NCBI GenBank assembly: GCA_903869725.1
Contig: CAIQAD010000017.1
Span: forward strand, 1-64,000
DNA length: 64,000 bases
Source of the DNA: an uncultured Alphaproteobacteria bacterium
Lineage (GTDB): Bacteria > Pseudomonadota > Alphaproteobacteria > Pelagibacterales > Pelagibacteraceae
Direction of reading: 5' to 3'
This document shows, one piece after another, positions 54,601 to 64,000 of this stretch (position 1 is its first letter; every line of letters begins with the position of its first letter). The position numbers were made by a program, and so were the translations under genes. The notes beneath the pieces were generated by a model. That model made no database searches. It worked only from the letters and a program-made list of their open reading frames with translations, and was not told where the DNA came from.

Positions 54601-55370
54601 TGAAAAGCACAGAAAATAATTTATCAGAAATTAAAATATATAACGAGACTGATTTTAAAGGACTAAAAAAAGCAGGTTCTCTTGCTGCCAGGACTTTGGA
54701 ATACTTAGAGCAATTTATTAAAGTTGGAGCAAGAACTGATTTGATAGATCAAAAGGCAAATGAATATTTAAACGAACATAAAGCATACTCTGCCCCACTA
54801 TATTACAGAGGTTTTCCAAAATCTGTTTGCACTTCTATAAATCATGTAGTGTGCCATGGCATTCCTGGAGACAAAATTTTAAAAGATGGTGATATTGTAA
54901 ATGTGGATATTACTGCAGTATTAGAGGGTTATTATGGTGATACCAGCAAAACTTATTGTGTAGGAAAAGTTTCTGTTAAAGCTGAAAAATTAGTAAATGT
55001 CACAAGAGAAAGTATGATGGAAGGAATTAAAATATTAAAACCAGGAATTACTTTAGGTGATATTGGTTATGCCATTCAAAATTATGCTGAAGCAAACGGA
55101 TTTTCAGTAGTGAGAGATTTCTGTGGTCATGGAATTGGAACTAGTTTTCATGAAGAACCAAATATCATGCATTACGGTAAAAAAGGTGAAGGTATTAAAA
55201 TAAAAAAAGGTATGGTTTTTACAATCGAACCGATGATTAATTCTGGAGATTTTGATACTAAAGTATTAGCTGATGGTTGGACCGCTGTGACAAGAGATAA
55301 ATCGTTATCAGCACAATTTGAACATACAATAGGTATAACTGATAATGGATACGAAATTTTTACTTTATAA
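54600..55370 (+). CDS. map: methionine aminopeptidase type I
   Basis: FPKSVCTSINHVVCHGIPGDKILKDGDIVNVDITAVLEGYYGDTSKTY; CGHGIGTSFHEEPNIMHYG. Confidence 0.97.
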   Translation: MKSTENNLSEIKIYNETDFKGLKKAGSLAARTLEYLEQFIKVGARTDLIDQKANEYLNEHKAYSAPLYYRGFPKSVCTSINHVVCHGIPGDKILKDGDIVNVDITAVLEGYYGDTSKTYCVGKVSVKAEKLVNVTRESMMEGIKILKPGITLGDIGYAIQNYAEANGFSVVRDFCGHGIGTSFHEEPNIMHYGKKGEGIKIKKGMVFTIEPMINSGDFDTKVLADGWTAVTRDKSLSAQFEHTIGITDNGYEIFTL

Positions 55371-55403
55371 AAAAATAGTGCTAACTAAATATATCGTATC
55401 TCA

Positions 55404-56705
55404 ATGATCCAAAGATATACACGAGAACATATCGCAAAAATCTGGAGCGCCGAAAATAAATATAAAATCTGGCTTGATATAGAAATTTACGCAGCAGAAG
55501 CAATGGAAAAATATAAAATTATTCCAAGAGGAATTGCTACAATTATTAGAAAAAAAGCAATTATAAATCCTAAACGAATTGATGAAATAGAAAAAAAAGT
55601 AAAACATGATGTAATTGCTTTTTTATCTTCGATTACTGAAAAAGTTGGTCCGAAAGCAAAATTTTTGCATCAAGGAATGACCTCTTCTGATGTTTTGGAT
55701 ACTTGTTTTAATATCCAACTCTATCAATCTGGAAAAATTATTTTAGAAGATTTAGACGAGCTTTTAAAAATTTTAAAAATAAAAGCTATTAAATACAAAA
55801 AAACAGTTTGTGTTGGTAGAAGTCACGGAATACACGCAGAGCCTATAACATTTGGCTTAAAACTTTTAACTTTTTATGCAGAGTTTAAGAGAAATAAAAA
55901 AAGAATGCAGCAAGCATTAAATGAAATATCAACCTGTGCTATTTCTGGCGCTGTTGGAACTTTTGCACACCTTAATCCTGGAATTGAAAAACACGTTGCA
56001 AAAAGATTAAAATTTAAAGCAGAACCAATCTCTACTCAAATTATTCCAAGAGATCGTCACGCTTATTATTTTAGTATACTTGGCGTAATCGCGTCATCTG
56101 TGGAAAGGCTTGCAACAGAAATAAGACACTTACAAAGAACAGAAGTGTTAGAAGTTGAAGAATTTTTCTCAAGCGGACAAAAAGGTTCCTCTGCTATGCC
56201 GCATAAAAGAAATCCAGTTTTGTCAGAAAATATTACAGGACTTGCAAGATTAGTAAGAAGTTACGTCACTCCTGCCCTTGAAAATGTAGTTCTATGGCAT
56301 GAAAGAGATATTAGCCACTCAAGTGTTGAAAGAAACATTGGCCCTGATGCTACAGTGACACTAGATTTTATTCTTTCAAGGCTTACAGGTATTATCAAAA
56401 ATTTAGTTGTTTACCCAAAAAATATGCAAAAAAATTTAGATAAATTTAATGGTCTTATATTTTCTCAAAACGTTCTTCTGCAATTAACTCAAAAAGGAAT
56501 GACAAGAGAAGTTGCTTATAAATTGGTGCAAAAAAATGCAATGAAAACGTGGAATTTAAATGAAAACTTTTTTGATAATTTAAATAACGACAAACAAATT
56601 AAATCTAAATTATCCACAGAAGAACTTAAAAAATTATTCAACATCAATTCTCATTTAAGATACATTAGCACTATCTACGGAAGGGTTTTTAAGGCTAATG
56701 GCTAG
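55404..56705 (+). CDS. purB: adenylosuccinate lyase
   Basis: [45 protein letters not shown]. Confidence 0.97.
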   Translation: MIQRYTREHIAKIWSAENKYKIWLDIEIYAAEAMEKYKIIPRGIATIIRKKAIINPKRIDEIEKKVKHDVIAFLSSITEKVGPKAKFLHQGMTSSDVLDTCFNIQLYQSGKIILEDLDELLKILKIKAIKYKKTVCVGRSHGIHAEPITFGLKLLTFYAEFKRNKKRMQQALNEISTCAISGAVGTFAHLNPGIEKHVAKRLKFKAEPISTQIIPRDRHAYYFSILGVIASSVERLATEIRHLQRTEVLEVEEFFSSGQKGSSAMPHKRNPVLSENITGLARLVRSYVTPALENVVLWHERDISHSSVERNIGPDATVTLDFILSRLTGIIKNLVVYPKNMQKNLDKFNGLIFSQNVLLQLTQKGMTREVAYKLVQKNAMKTWNLNENFFDNLNNDKQIKSKLSTEELKKLFNINSHLRYISTIYGRVFKANG

Positions 56706-57480
56706 AGGTAAACAAATTTACGAAGGCAAAGCAAAAATTTTATACGAAGGTCCTGAAAAAGGAACTTTAATTCAATATTTCAAAGATGACGCTACTGCTT
56801 TTAATAATAAAAAAAAGGCAGTCATTGATGGAAAAGGTGTTTTAAATAATCGCATATCAGAATTTATTTTAACTCAATTAAATCAAATTGGTATTAAGAC
56901 ACATTTTATTAAACGTCTTAATATGCGTGAACAATTAATAAAATCTTTAGAAATTATTCCAATCGAAGTTGTAGTAAGAAACATTGCGGCTGGAACTTTT
57001 TCAACTCGGCTTGGAATTAGTGAGGGAACCGAACTTACAAAACCAATACTAGAGTTTTATTTCAAGAATGACGAATTAGGAGATCCTTTAGTAAATACAG
57101 ATCATATCTTAACTTTAAATTGGGCTAACCAAGATGAACTTAGTTTTATTTCAGAGCAAGCATTACGAATAAATGATTTTTTAGTTGGTGTATTCAGGGG
57201 TATAGGTATTAAGTTAGTTGACTTTAAACTAGAGTTTGGAAGATTTTGGAACGGAGAAGATTCAGAAATATATGTTGCTGACGAAATTAGTCCTGACAGT
57301 TGCAGATTATGGAATATTAAAGATGAAAAAAAATTAGACAAAGATCGTTTTAGAAGAGATCTTGGAGGACTAGTTGAGGCGTATCAAGAAGTTGCAAGAC
57401 GTCTTGGGATCATGCCTGAAGGCACAAATATTAAAGAAATTAAGACTGGAATCACAAAAATAACCTTAAAGAAAAAATAA
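56698..57480 (+). CDS. purC: SAICAR synthetase
   Basis: [43 protein letters not shown]. Confidence 0.97.
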   Translation: MARGKQIYEGKAKILYEGPEKGTLIQYFKDDATAFNNKKKAVIDGKGVLNNRISEFILTQLNQIGIKTHFIKRLNMREQLIKSLEIIPIEVVVRNIAAGTFSTRLGISEGTELTKPILEFYFKNDELGDPLVNTDHILTLNWANQDELSFISEQALRINDFLVGVFRGIGIKLVDFKLEFGRFWNGEDSEIYVADEISPDSCRLWNIKDEKKLDKDRFRRDLGGLVEAYQEVARRLGIMPEGTNIKEIKTGITKITLKKK

Positions 57481-57483
57481 AAA

Positions 57484-57729
57484 TTGAAGCTACAAGTTAT
57501 TGTTACACTTAAAAAGGATGTTTTAGATCCTCAAGGTTCAGCCATTAAAAATTCACTTGCAAACATGGGTTTTAAAAATGTCGAAAATGTAAGACAAGGA
57601 AAAATTTTTGACCTTGTCGTTAAAGAAAAAAACGAAAAAGAGGCAATATCTAAAGCTAAACAAATGTGCGAAAAATTACTCGCAAATCTAACTATCGAAG
57701 ACTACTCCATTAAAATTACCAAAGAATGA
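57484..57729 (+). CDS. purS: FGAM synthase subunit PurS
   Basis: VIVTLKKDVLDPQGSAIKNSLANMGFKNVENVRQGKIFDL; TTG start. Confidence 0.96.
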   Translation: MKLQVIVTLKKDVLDPQGSAIKNSLANMGFKNVENVRQGKIFDLVVKEKNEKEAISKAKQMCEKLLANLTIEDYSIKITKE

Positions 57730-58415
57730 AGGCTAGCATCATAGTTTTTCCAGGTTCAAACTGTGATCGAGACGTTAAAGTTGCCTTAGAGCAAGCAAAA
57801 ATAAAAACAACCATGACGTGGCACAATGACGCTACTCTTCCTAAAACGGACCTTGTTGTATTGCCTGGAGGTTTTTCTTATGGCGATTATTTACGATGCG
57901 GAAGCATTGCTTCAAAATCTAGAATTATGAAGGAAGTAATAAAACATTCTAAGCAAGGCAGATTAGTTATGGGAATCTGTAATGGTTTTCAAATTTTAGT
58001 AGAATCTGAGTTACTTCCTGGTGTTCTAATTAGAAATATTAATTTAAAATTTATTTGCAAAACTATAAATGTTAAAATTTTAAATAACAAAACCTATTTC
58101 ACGAAAGAGACTATTAAAAATAATGTTCTTAAACTTCCTATTGCTCATAATGAAGGAAATTACTTTGCGTCTAAAGATTTAATTAATAAACTAGAAGACA
58201 ATGAGCAGATCGTAATTAAGTACTGTGATGAAAATGGTAATATAAATTTAGAATCTAATCCTAACGGTTCACTGAACAATATTGCAGGTATTGTTAATAA
58301 ATCAAAAAATGTATTTGGTCTTATGCCACATCCAGAAAGAGCATCTGATATTATGTTAGAAGGCACTGATGGCTCTTTAATTTTTAACTCACTTACAAAT
58401 TATGCAAGAAGTTAA
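57726..58415 (+). CDS. purQ: FGAM synthase subunit PurQ
   Basis: [46 protein letters not shown]. Confidence 0.97.
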   Translation: MKASIIVFPGSNCDRDVKVALEQAKIKTTMTWHNDATLPKTDLVVLPGGFSYGDYLRCGSIASKSRIMKEVIKHSKQGRLVMGICNGFQILVESELLPGVLIRNINLKFICKTINVKILNNKTYFTKETIKNNVLKLPIAHNEGNYFASKDLINKLEDNEQIVIKYCDENGNINLESNPNGSLNNIAGIVNKSKNVFGLMPHPERASDIMLEGTDGSLIFNSLTNYARS

Positions 58416-60594
58416 CGAAAAACTCGCAATTAAGCACGGACTAACTAAAGAAGAGTTTCAAAGAATTATTAAACTTATGGGAAGAAATCCAAATTTAGTT
58501 GAACTTGGAATTTTTTCAGCAATGTGGAATGAACACTGTTCATATAAATCTTCTAGAGTTTGGCTTCAAACGTTGCCTACAAAAAATAAATATGTAATTC
58601 AAGGGCCGGGTGAAAATGCTGGAGTTGTTGATTGTGGAGATGGTGACGTTGCAATATTTAAAATAGAAAGTCATAATCACCCCTCTTACATCGAACCCTA
58701 CCAAGGAGCAGCTACCGGCGTTGGAGGAATATTAAGAGATGTATTTACAATGGGTGCGAGACCAATTGCCAATTTAAACTCTATTCGTTTTGGATCACCA
58801 AATCATGAAAAAACAAAACATTTATTAAATGGCGTTGTCTCTGGAATAGGTGGTTATGGAAATTGTATTGGAGTGCCGACGGTAGGTGGCGAGACTGAAT
58901 TTGACGAATGTTATAATGGCAACATTTTAGTAAACGCTATGAATATTGGAATTGCCAAGAAAAATAAGGTGTTTTATTCAATAGCAAGCGGGATTGGAAA
59001 CCCGGTTGTGTATGTTGGTTCTAAAACTGGAAGAGATGGAATTCATGGAGCTACGATGGCATCAGCTGAATTTGATGAAGATTCTGAATCAAAAAAACCA
59101 ACCGTTCAAGTCGGCGATCCTTTTACTGAAAAATTATTATTAGAAGCATGTCTTGAATTAATGCAAAAAAATTCAATCGTATCAATTCAAGATATGGGTG
59201 CTGCAGGCCTTACATCTTCATCTATTGAAATGGCGTCAAAAGGAAATCTTGGAATTAAAATTAATCTAAATTTAATACCTTGCAGAGAAAACAATATGAC
59301 GCCTTATGAGATTATGCTCTCTGAAAGCCAAGAGAGAATGTTAATGATTTTAAAAAAAGGCAAAGAAAATGAGGCAAAAAAAATATTTGAAAAGTGGGGT
59401 CTTGATTTTGCAATTATTGGAGAGCTTACCAATTCAAAAAAATTAGAGCTTTTTTTTGATGAAGAAAATGTATGCAGCATTCCAATTCAAGCATTAGGAG
59501 ATAATGCTCCTAAATACAAAAGACCCTACGTAAATCATACTTATCCAAAAAATATAAATTTTGATAAAAAATTATCCAAATTGAATATTAAAGATTGTCT
59601 TACAAAAATTTTATCACACCATAACTATTCAAATAAATCTTGGGTATGGCAACAATACGATCATATGGTTATGGCTGATACAATTCAAAAACCAGGTGGA
59701 GATTCTGCTGTGGTTCGCTATCACGGAAAAGATAAAGCAATAGCAGCTACGGTTGATTGTGTTCCAAGATATTGCAAAGCACACCCTTATAACGGAGCAA
59801 TGCAAGCAGTATGTGAAACATGGAGAAATTTAATTTCTGTTGGAGCTAAACCAATTGCAATTACCAACTGTTTAAATTTTGGAAATCCTGAAAAGAAAGA
59901 AATTATGGGACAACTGGTTGATAGTATTAAAGGAATTAAAGATGCCTGCACTTATTTAGATTATCCGGTCGTATCAGGAAACGTGTCGCTTTATAATGAA
60001 ACGAATGGGGTTGCAATTTATCCAACCCCAACAATTGGTGGCGTTGGTATTTTAAATAAAATTAATCAGATGATGTCTTTTAATTTAAAACAAAATGACA
60101 GTCTAATTGTAGTTATTGGCAAAACTACTGGTCACATAAGTCAAAGCGCTTTGATGTATGATATTTTAAAAGATAAAAAAGGTCCTCCTCCTAAAATTGA
60201 TTTAAAAGAAGAGAAGAAAAATGGATTATTTGTAGCTGATCTAATTAAAAATAAATTAGCTCTTTCTGTGCATGACATTGCGCATGGTGGAATTATTGTA
60301 AGCCTAGCTGAAATGTGTATGGCGAGCGAAATAGGCGCTAAAATTCAGACCAACGTTCAAAATATTGATAAAATTAAATTCTTATTTGGAGAAGATCAGG
60401 CAAGGTATTTAATTGAAGTTAAAAATGAAAATTTTAATAAAATTAAAAAATTAGCCAAAACAAAGAAAATTCATCTAGAAATCTTTGCAAACACTCAAAA
60501 AAACTACTTTGAAGTTGAAAATAATTTTAAAATACCTATTAAAGAATTAATAAAAATGAACCACAATTGGTTTAAACAGTATAATAAAAATTAA
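58402..60594 (+). CDS. purL: FGAM synthase subunit PurL
   Basis: [55 protein letters not shown]. Confidence 0.98.
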   Translation: MQEVNEKLAIKHGLTKEEFQRIIKLMGRNPNLVELGIFSAMWNEHCSYKSSRVWLQTLPTKNKYVIQGPGENAGVVDCGDGDVAIFKIESHNHPSYIEPYQGAATGVGGILRDVFTMGARPIANLNSIRFGSPNHEKTKHLLNGVVSGIGGYGNCIGVPTVGGETEFDECYNGNILVNAMNIGIAKKNKVFYSIASGIGNPVVYVGSKTGRDGIHGATMASAEFDEDSESKKPTVQVGDPFTEKLLLEACLELMQKNSIVSIQDMGAAGLTSSSIEMASKGNLGIKINLNLIPCRENNMTPYEIMLSESQERMLMILKKGKENEAKKIFEKWGLDFAIIGELTNSKKLELFFDEENVCSIPIQALGDNAPKYKRPYVNHTYPKNINFDKKLSKLNIKDCLTKILSHHNYSNKSWVWQQYDHMVMADTIQKPGGDSAVVRYHGKDKAIAATVDCVPRYCKAHPYNGAMQAVCETWRNLISVGAKPIAITNCLNFGNPEKKEIMGQLVDSIKGIKDACTYLDYPVVSGNVSLYNETNGVAIYPTPTIGGVGILNKINQMMSFNLKQNDSLIVVIGKTTGHISQSALMYDILKDKKGPPPKIDLKEEKKNGLFVADLIKNKLALSVHDIAHGGIIVSLAEMCMASEIGAKIQTNVQNIDKIKFLFGEDQARYLIEVKNENFNKIKKLAKTKKIHLEIFANTQKNYFEVENNFKIPIKELIKMNHNWFKQYNKN

Positions 60595-60596
60595 TT

Positions 60597-60827
60597 ATGG
60601 CAATTAAACAAGAAGAAATTCATCAATTACTAAAAGAGGGTTTTCCTGATGCAGATATTGAGATTAACGATTTAGCAGGAGATGATAATCATTTTGCAGC
60701 AAAAGTCAGATCTTCAAAATTTAAAGGTAAATCAAGAGTTCAACAACATCAAATGGTATACGCTTCTCTAAAAGGAAAAATGGGAAATGAATTGCACGCT
60801 TTAGCATTAACAACAGAGGAAAAATAA
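60597..60827 (+). CDS. BolA family protein
   Basis: DDNHFAAKVRSSKFKGKSRVQQHQMVYASLKGKMGNELHALALTT; adjacent to grxD. Confidence 0.93.
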   Translation: MAIKQEEIHQLLKEGFPDADIEINDLAGDDNHFAAKVRSSKFKGKSRVQQHQMVYASLKGKMGNELHALALTTEEK

Positions 60828-60828
60828 A

Positions 60829-61134
60829 ATGTCAGATGTAGAAACTAAAATACAACAGATTATAAAACAAAACGATGTAGTCTTATTTATGAAAGGCACA
60901 CCTGATATGCCTCAGTGTGGATTTTCTATGACTGTAAGTAATATTTTAAAAGAGCTTAAAGTAAAATTTAATGGAGTAAATGTTTTAGCAGATCAAGAAA
61001 TTAGAGAAGGTGTTAAAGCATTTAGCAACTGGCCTACGATCCCTCAATTATATATCAAAGGCGAATTTATTGGTGGCTGCGATATAGTAAAAGAAATGTT
61101 TGAGTCTGGAGAGTTAAAAAATAAATTATCTTGA
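60829..61134 (+). CDS. grxD: monothiol glutaredoxin
   Basis: [48 protein letters not shown]. Confidence 0.97.
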   Translation: MSDVETKIQQIIKQNDVVLFMKGTPDMPQCGFSMTVSNILKELKVKFNGVNVLADQEIREGVKAFSNWPTIPQLYIKGEFIGGCDIVKEMFESGELKNKLS

Positions 61135-61743
61135 GTAATACTCAACAACTAATTTAGGTTCCATTTGTACAGGATATGGAACTTGTTCGTACTTTGGAAC
61201 TTTATTAAATTGCGCTGTCATTTTTTTATGATCAGCAATAATATAATCTGGAACTTCTCTTTCTTTGCTTTGAGTAGCGCTTAAAATTGGTAATGATTGT
61301 TTAAAAGAATCTTTAATTTCAATTTGATCATTTTCGGAAACTAAAAAACTAGAAATTGTAACTTTTTTTCCATTCACTTTTACTTTTCCGTGATTAATAA
61401 TTTGACGTGCAGAAAATACTGTAATTGCAAATTTAGCTCTATAGATTACAGCGTCCAATCTTCTCTCTAGCAATCCAATTAGATTTTCTCCTGTATCACC
61501 TTTTTTCTTATAAGCTTTTCTGAAAAGATTTCTAAATTGTCTTTCACTAATATTTCCGTAATAACTTTTTAATTTTTGCTTTGCTTGTAATTGAATATTG
61601 TAATCTGAAGGTTTGCCTTTGCTACGCTGACCATGCTGACCAGGTCTATAAGCTCTAGTGTTGAAAGGACTTTTTGGTCGACCCCAAAGATTAACTCCTA
61701 ATCTTCGATCAACTTTGTGCGTAGAATTTACTCGTTTTGTCAT
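61126..61743 (-). CDS. rpsD: 30S ribosomal protein S4
   Basis: [57 protein letters not shown]. Confidence 0.98.
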   Translation of the reverse strand: MTKRVNSTHKVDRRLGVNLWGRPKSPFNTRAYRPGQHGQRSKGKPSDYNIQLQAKQKLKSYYGNISERQFRNLFRKAYKKKGDTGENLIGLLERRLDAVIYRAKFAITVFSARQIINHGKVKVNGKKVTISSFLVSENDQIEIKDSFKQSLPILSATQSKEREVPDYIIADHKKMTAQFNKVPKYEQVPYPVQMEPKLVVEYYSR

Positions 61744-61758
61744 ATTTAAAATTGCCCT

Positions 61759-61787
61759 GTTATAATAACACCAACCATTTTAGTCAA
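61759..61787 (-). promoter_or_regulatory. sigma70-like promoter for rpsD
   Basis: Sense TTGACT - 17 nt - TATAAC, -10 ending 15 nt before the rpsD ATG; -35 overlaps the trmJ 3' end. Confidence 0.65.
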
Positions 61788-62523
61788 TGCGCTTAGCGCT
61801 TTTATACTTGATAAAAGAACTTATAATTCCAGATAATGTTCTAATTTCCTGAGTAGATAGCAGACTTCGATGAAATATGTTTTTAATATTCATAATCATT
61901 AACTTGCGTTTCTCTTCTGGCTTTAAAAAACCAACTTTATCGAGATTATCTATTAAAAACTTTAAAAATATTTGAACTTCTTTTTTACTAGCATCATCAC
62001 TTCGATATAAATTTTTAAATGAGTAACTAGGCTTTTTAGCATAAACAAAAAGATTATAGGCAAATACCGAAATAGCATGTGAAAGATTTAAAGATTTGAA
62101 TTTAATATTTGTTGGGATATTTACTAAATAATTTGCATTTTCTAAATCTTGATTACTTAAGCCAGAAGACTCTGGACCAAATAAAATGCCAATATTTTTT
62201 TTATTACTAAAAGTATTTATTAATTTTAAAGCCTCATCTAAATTTAATATTTTTTTATTAACCGATCTACTTCTTGAGGTTGTTGCAAACACATAATGCA
62301 GATCTTCAACTGCTTGATCATTTTGTGTAAATATTTTCGCGTTATCAATTACATCTTTTGCTTCAACTGCAGTTGCACGAGCTTTTTTATTCGGCCAAGA
62401 ATCTCTTGGATTAATCAATCTTAAATTTTCACAATTAAAATTTTTCAAGACTCTAGCGCTAGCGCCAATGTTTTCACCAAGTTGTGGTCGTATTAAAACA
62501 AAATGAATATTTTTCAGCAGCAT
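61780..62523 (-). CDS. trmJ: SpoU-family tRNA/rRNA methyltransferase (TrmJ-like)
   Basis: HFVLIRPQLGENIGASARVLKNFNCENLRLINPRDSWPNKKARATAVEAKDVI; ILFGPESSGLSNQDL. Confidence 0.9.
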   Translation of the reverse strand: MLLKNIHFVLIRPQLGENIGASARVLKNFNCENLRLINPRDSWPNKKARATAVEAKDVIDNAKIFTQNDQAVEDLHYVFATTSRSRSVNKKILNLDEALKLINTFSNKKNIGILFGPESSGLSNQDLENANYLVNIPTNIKFKSLNLSHAISVFAYNLFVYAKKPSYSFKNLYRSDDASKKEVQIFLKFLIDNLDKVGFLKPEEKRKLMIMNIKNIFHRSLLSTQEIRTLSGIISSFIKYKSAKRID

Positions 62524-64000
62524 TACAAATTTGCTGGAGCTTTTTCCTTAAACAATTTGTAATCAATACTATCAATCAAGGCTTTAAACGAAGCATCTAT
62601 AATATTTGGAGAAACTCCGATCGTAAACCAAACCTCACCGCTATCATCTGTGCTTTCGATTGAAACTCTAGTAGTTGCATTTGTGCCAGTATTTAAAATT
62701 CTTACTTTATAATCTAAAAGTTTTAAATCTTTTAAATACTTTGCATATTTGCTGATATTGTTTGAATTGGAACGAATAGCATTATCCATAGCATTAACAG
62801 GTCCGTTTCCTGCTCCTTCGCATGTGATGTCTTTGTTATCAACTTGTAAAACCACTTTTGCAAATGATTGTATTTTTTCGTCATCTAATAATTTCTCAAC
62901 TTTAACTTCATATTTCTTAATTTTTAAATAATCAGGAACCTGTCCTAATAATCTTCTTGTTAACAATTCAAACGAAGCATCAGCGCCATCATAAGAATAA
63001 CCAATGAATTCGCGCTCTTTAACCTGATCTAATAATTTTTGAACCTTAGGATCGTTTTTATTAATTTTAATTTTTAGTTTTTCCAAACGTGCAAGAATAT
63101 TAGACTTTCCAGATTGATCGGAAACTACCACTGATCGCACATTGCCTACCGCTTTAGGATCAATATGCTCGTATGTTTTTGGATTTTTTTCAACTGCAGA
63201 CACATGTAGTCCACCTTTGTGAGAAAAAGCAGAAGCTCCAACATAAGCTGCATGATTATTAGGTTTTCTATTTAAAATTTCATCTAATAATCTTGAACAT
63301 TCAGTTAAATGTTTAATATTTTTTTCTTTAATAGAAATTTCAAACTTATCTTTAAAATAATTTTTAAATAATAAAGTTGGTATAATAGATACTAAATTTG
63401 CATTACCGCACCTTTCGCCAAGACCATTTAAGGTTCCTTGTACATGACGAACGCCAGCTTTTACAGCGGCTAAAGTATTAGCAACTGCATTTTCAGTATC
63501 ATTATGCGTATGAATGCCTAAATTTTTTCCAGGAATTACTTTTGTTACTCCCGTAACTATCTCTTCAATCTCAAAAGGTAATGTTCCACCATTAGTATCA
63601 CATAGAACAATCCAGCGAGCTCCATTGTCATAGGCTGCTTTTATGCATTGTAACGCATATTGTTTGTTATTTTTATAACCATCAAAAAAATGCTCTGCAT
63701 CAAATAAAAACTCTTTTTTATTTTTTACAAAATGTTTTGTTGTTTCAATGATATTTTCTAAATTTTCTGCTTTTGAAATTCCAAGAGCTACGTCCACATG
63801 AAAATCCCAAGTTTTACCTACGATGCAGACCGATTTAGTATTTGCATTTAATATTGCAGATAATCCAGGATCATTTGCAGCGCTTCTGCCTGATCGCTTT
63901 GTCATTCCAAAAGCAACTAATGTAGAATTTTTAAATTTTGGTGCATCATTAAAAAATTTAGTATCACTTGGATTTGCCCCAGGCCAACCAGCTTCGATGT
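62523..64000 (-). CDS. cimA: (R)-citramalate synthase / 2-isopropylmalate synthase-like, 5' end beyond window
   Basis: IEAGWPGANPSDTKFFNDAPKFKNSTLVAFGMTKRSGRSAANDPGLSAIL; NLGIHTHNDTENAVANTLAAVKAGVRHVQGTLNGLGERCGNANL. Frame stays open past the tracked start. Confidence 0.9.
   Translation of the reverse strand, partial: IEAGWPGANPSDTKFFNDAPKFKNSTLVAFGMTKRSGRSAANDPGLSAILNANTKSVCIVGKTWDFHVDVALGISKAENLENIIETTKHFVKNKKEFLFDAEHFFDGYKNNKQYALQCIKAAYDNGARWIVLCDTNGGTLPFEIEEIVTGVTKVIPGKNLGIHTHNDTENAVANTLAAVKAGVRHVQGTLNGLGERCGNANLVSIIPTLLFKNYFKDKFEISIKEKNIKHLTECSRLLDEILNRKPNNHAAYVGASAFSHKGGLHVSAVEKNPKTYEHIDPKAVGNVRSVVVSDQSGKSNILARLEKLKIKINKNDPKVQKLLDQVKEREFIGYSYDGADASFELLTRRLLGQVPDYLKIKKYEVKVEKLLDDEKIQSFAKVVLQVDNKDITCEGAGNGPVNAMDNAIRSNSNNISKYAKYLKDLKLLDYKVRILNTGTNATTRVSIESTDDSGEVWFTIGVSPNIIDASFKALIDSIDYKLFKEKAPANL

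Overview
This is an AT-rich, very gene-dense window that reads as a core chromosomal segment of a SAR11/Pelagibacterales-type alphaproteobacterium (assigned from protein sequence and gene order, not from a search). About 0.8-30.8 kb on the minus strand is one giant transcription/translation cluster: tRNA-Tyr, tRNA-Gly, tuf, tRNA-Trp, secE, nusG, rplKAJL, rpoBC, rpsLG, fusA, then the S10/spc/alpha ribosomal block through rpsJ, rplC ... secY, adk, rpsM, rpsK, rpoA, rplQ, followed by crcB and an rluC-like gene. About 31-39 kb is a more variable stretch: rlmB, a MarC-family protein, tRNA-Asp, a frameshifted gamma-glutamylcyclotransferase-like gene, tRNA-Val, an ATP-grasp protein, a dienelactone hydrolase, a photolyase-like FAD protein, katG and a TauE/SafE permease. 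About 39-64 kb holds lon, clpX, clpP, tig, tRNA-Leu, nnrDE, glnA, parE, tRNA-Leu, a split chromate transporter, a family-4-like UDG, a MoCF-domain protein, sfsA, map, purBCSQL, bolA, grxD, rpsD, trmJ and a citramalate-synthase-like gene. I see no CRISPR array, transposon, prophage or rRNA. The best candidates for undescribed biology are regulatory or organisational: (1) four protein genes that start only 7-14 nt after the encoded CCA of a tRNA, resembling mitochondrial tRNA punctuation; (2) a structured leader ahead of rpsL; (3) a repeat/hairpin element ahead of glnA; (4) in-frame AUG-UAA repeats between rpsJ and rplC; (5) all eight convergent gene pairs abutting or overlapping with no terminator; and (6) two genes broken by single-base offsets at A/T homopolymers.
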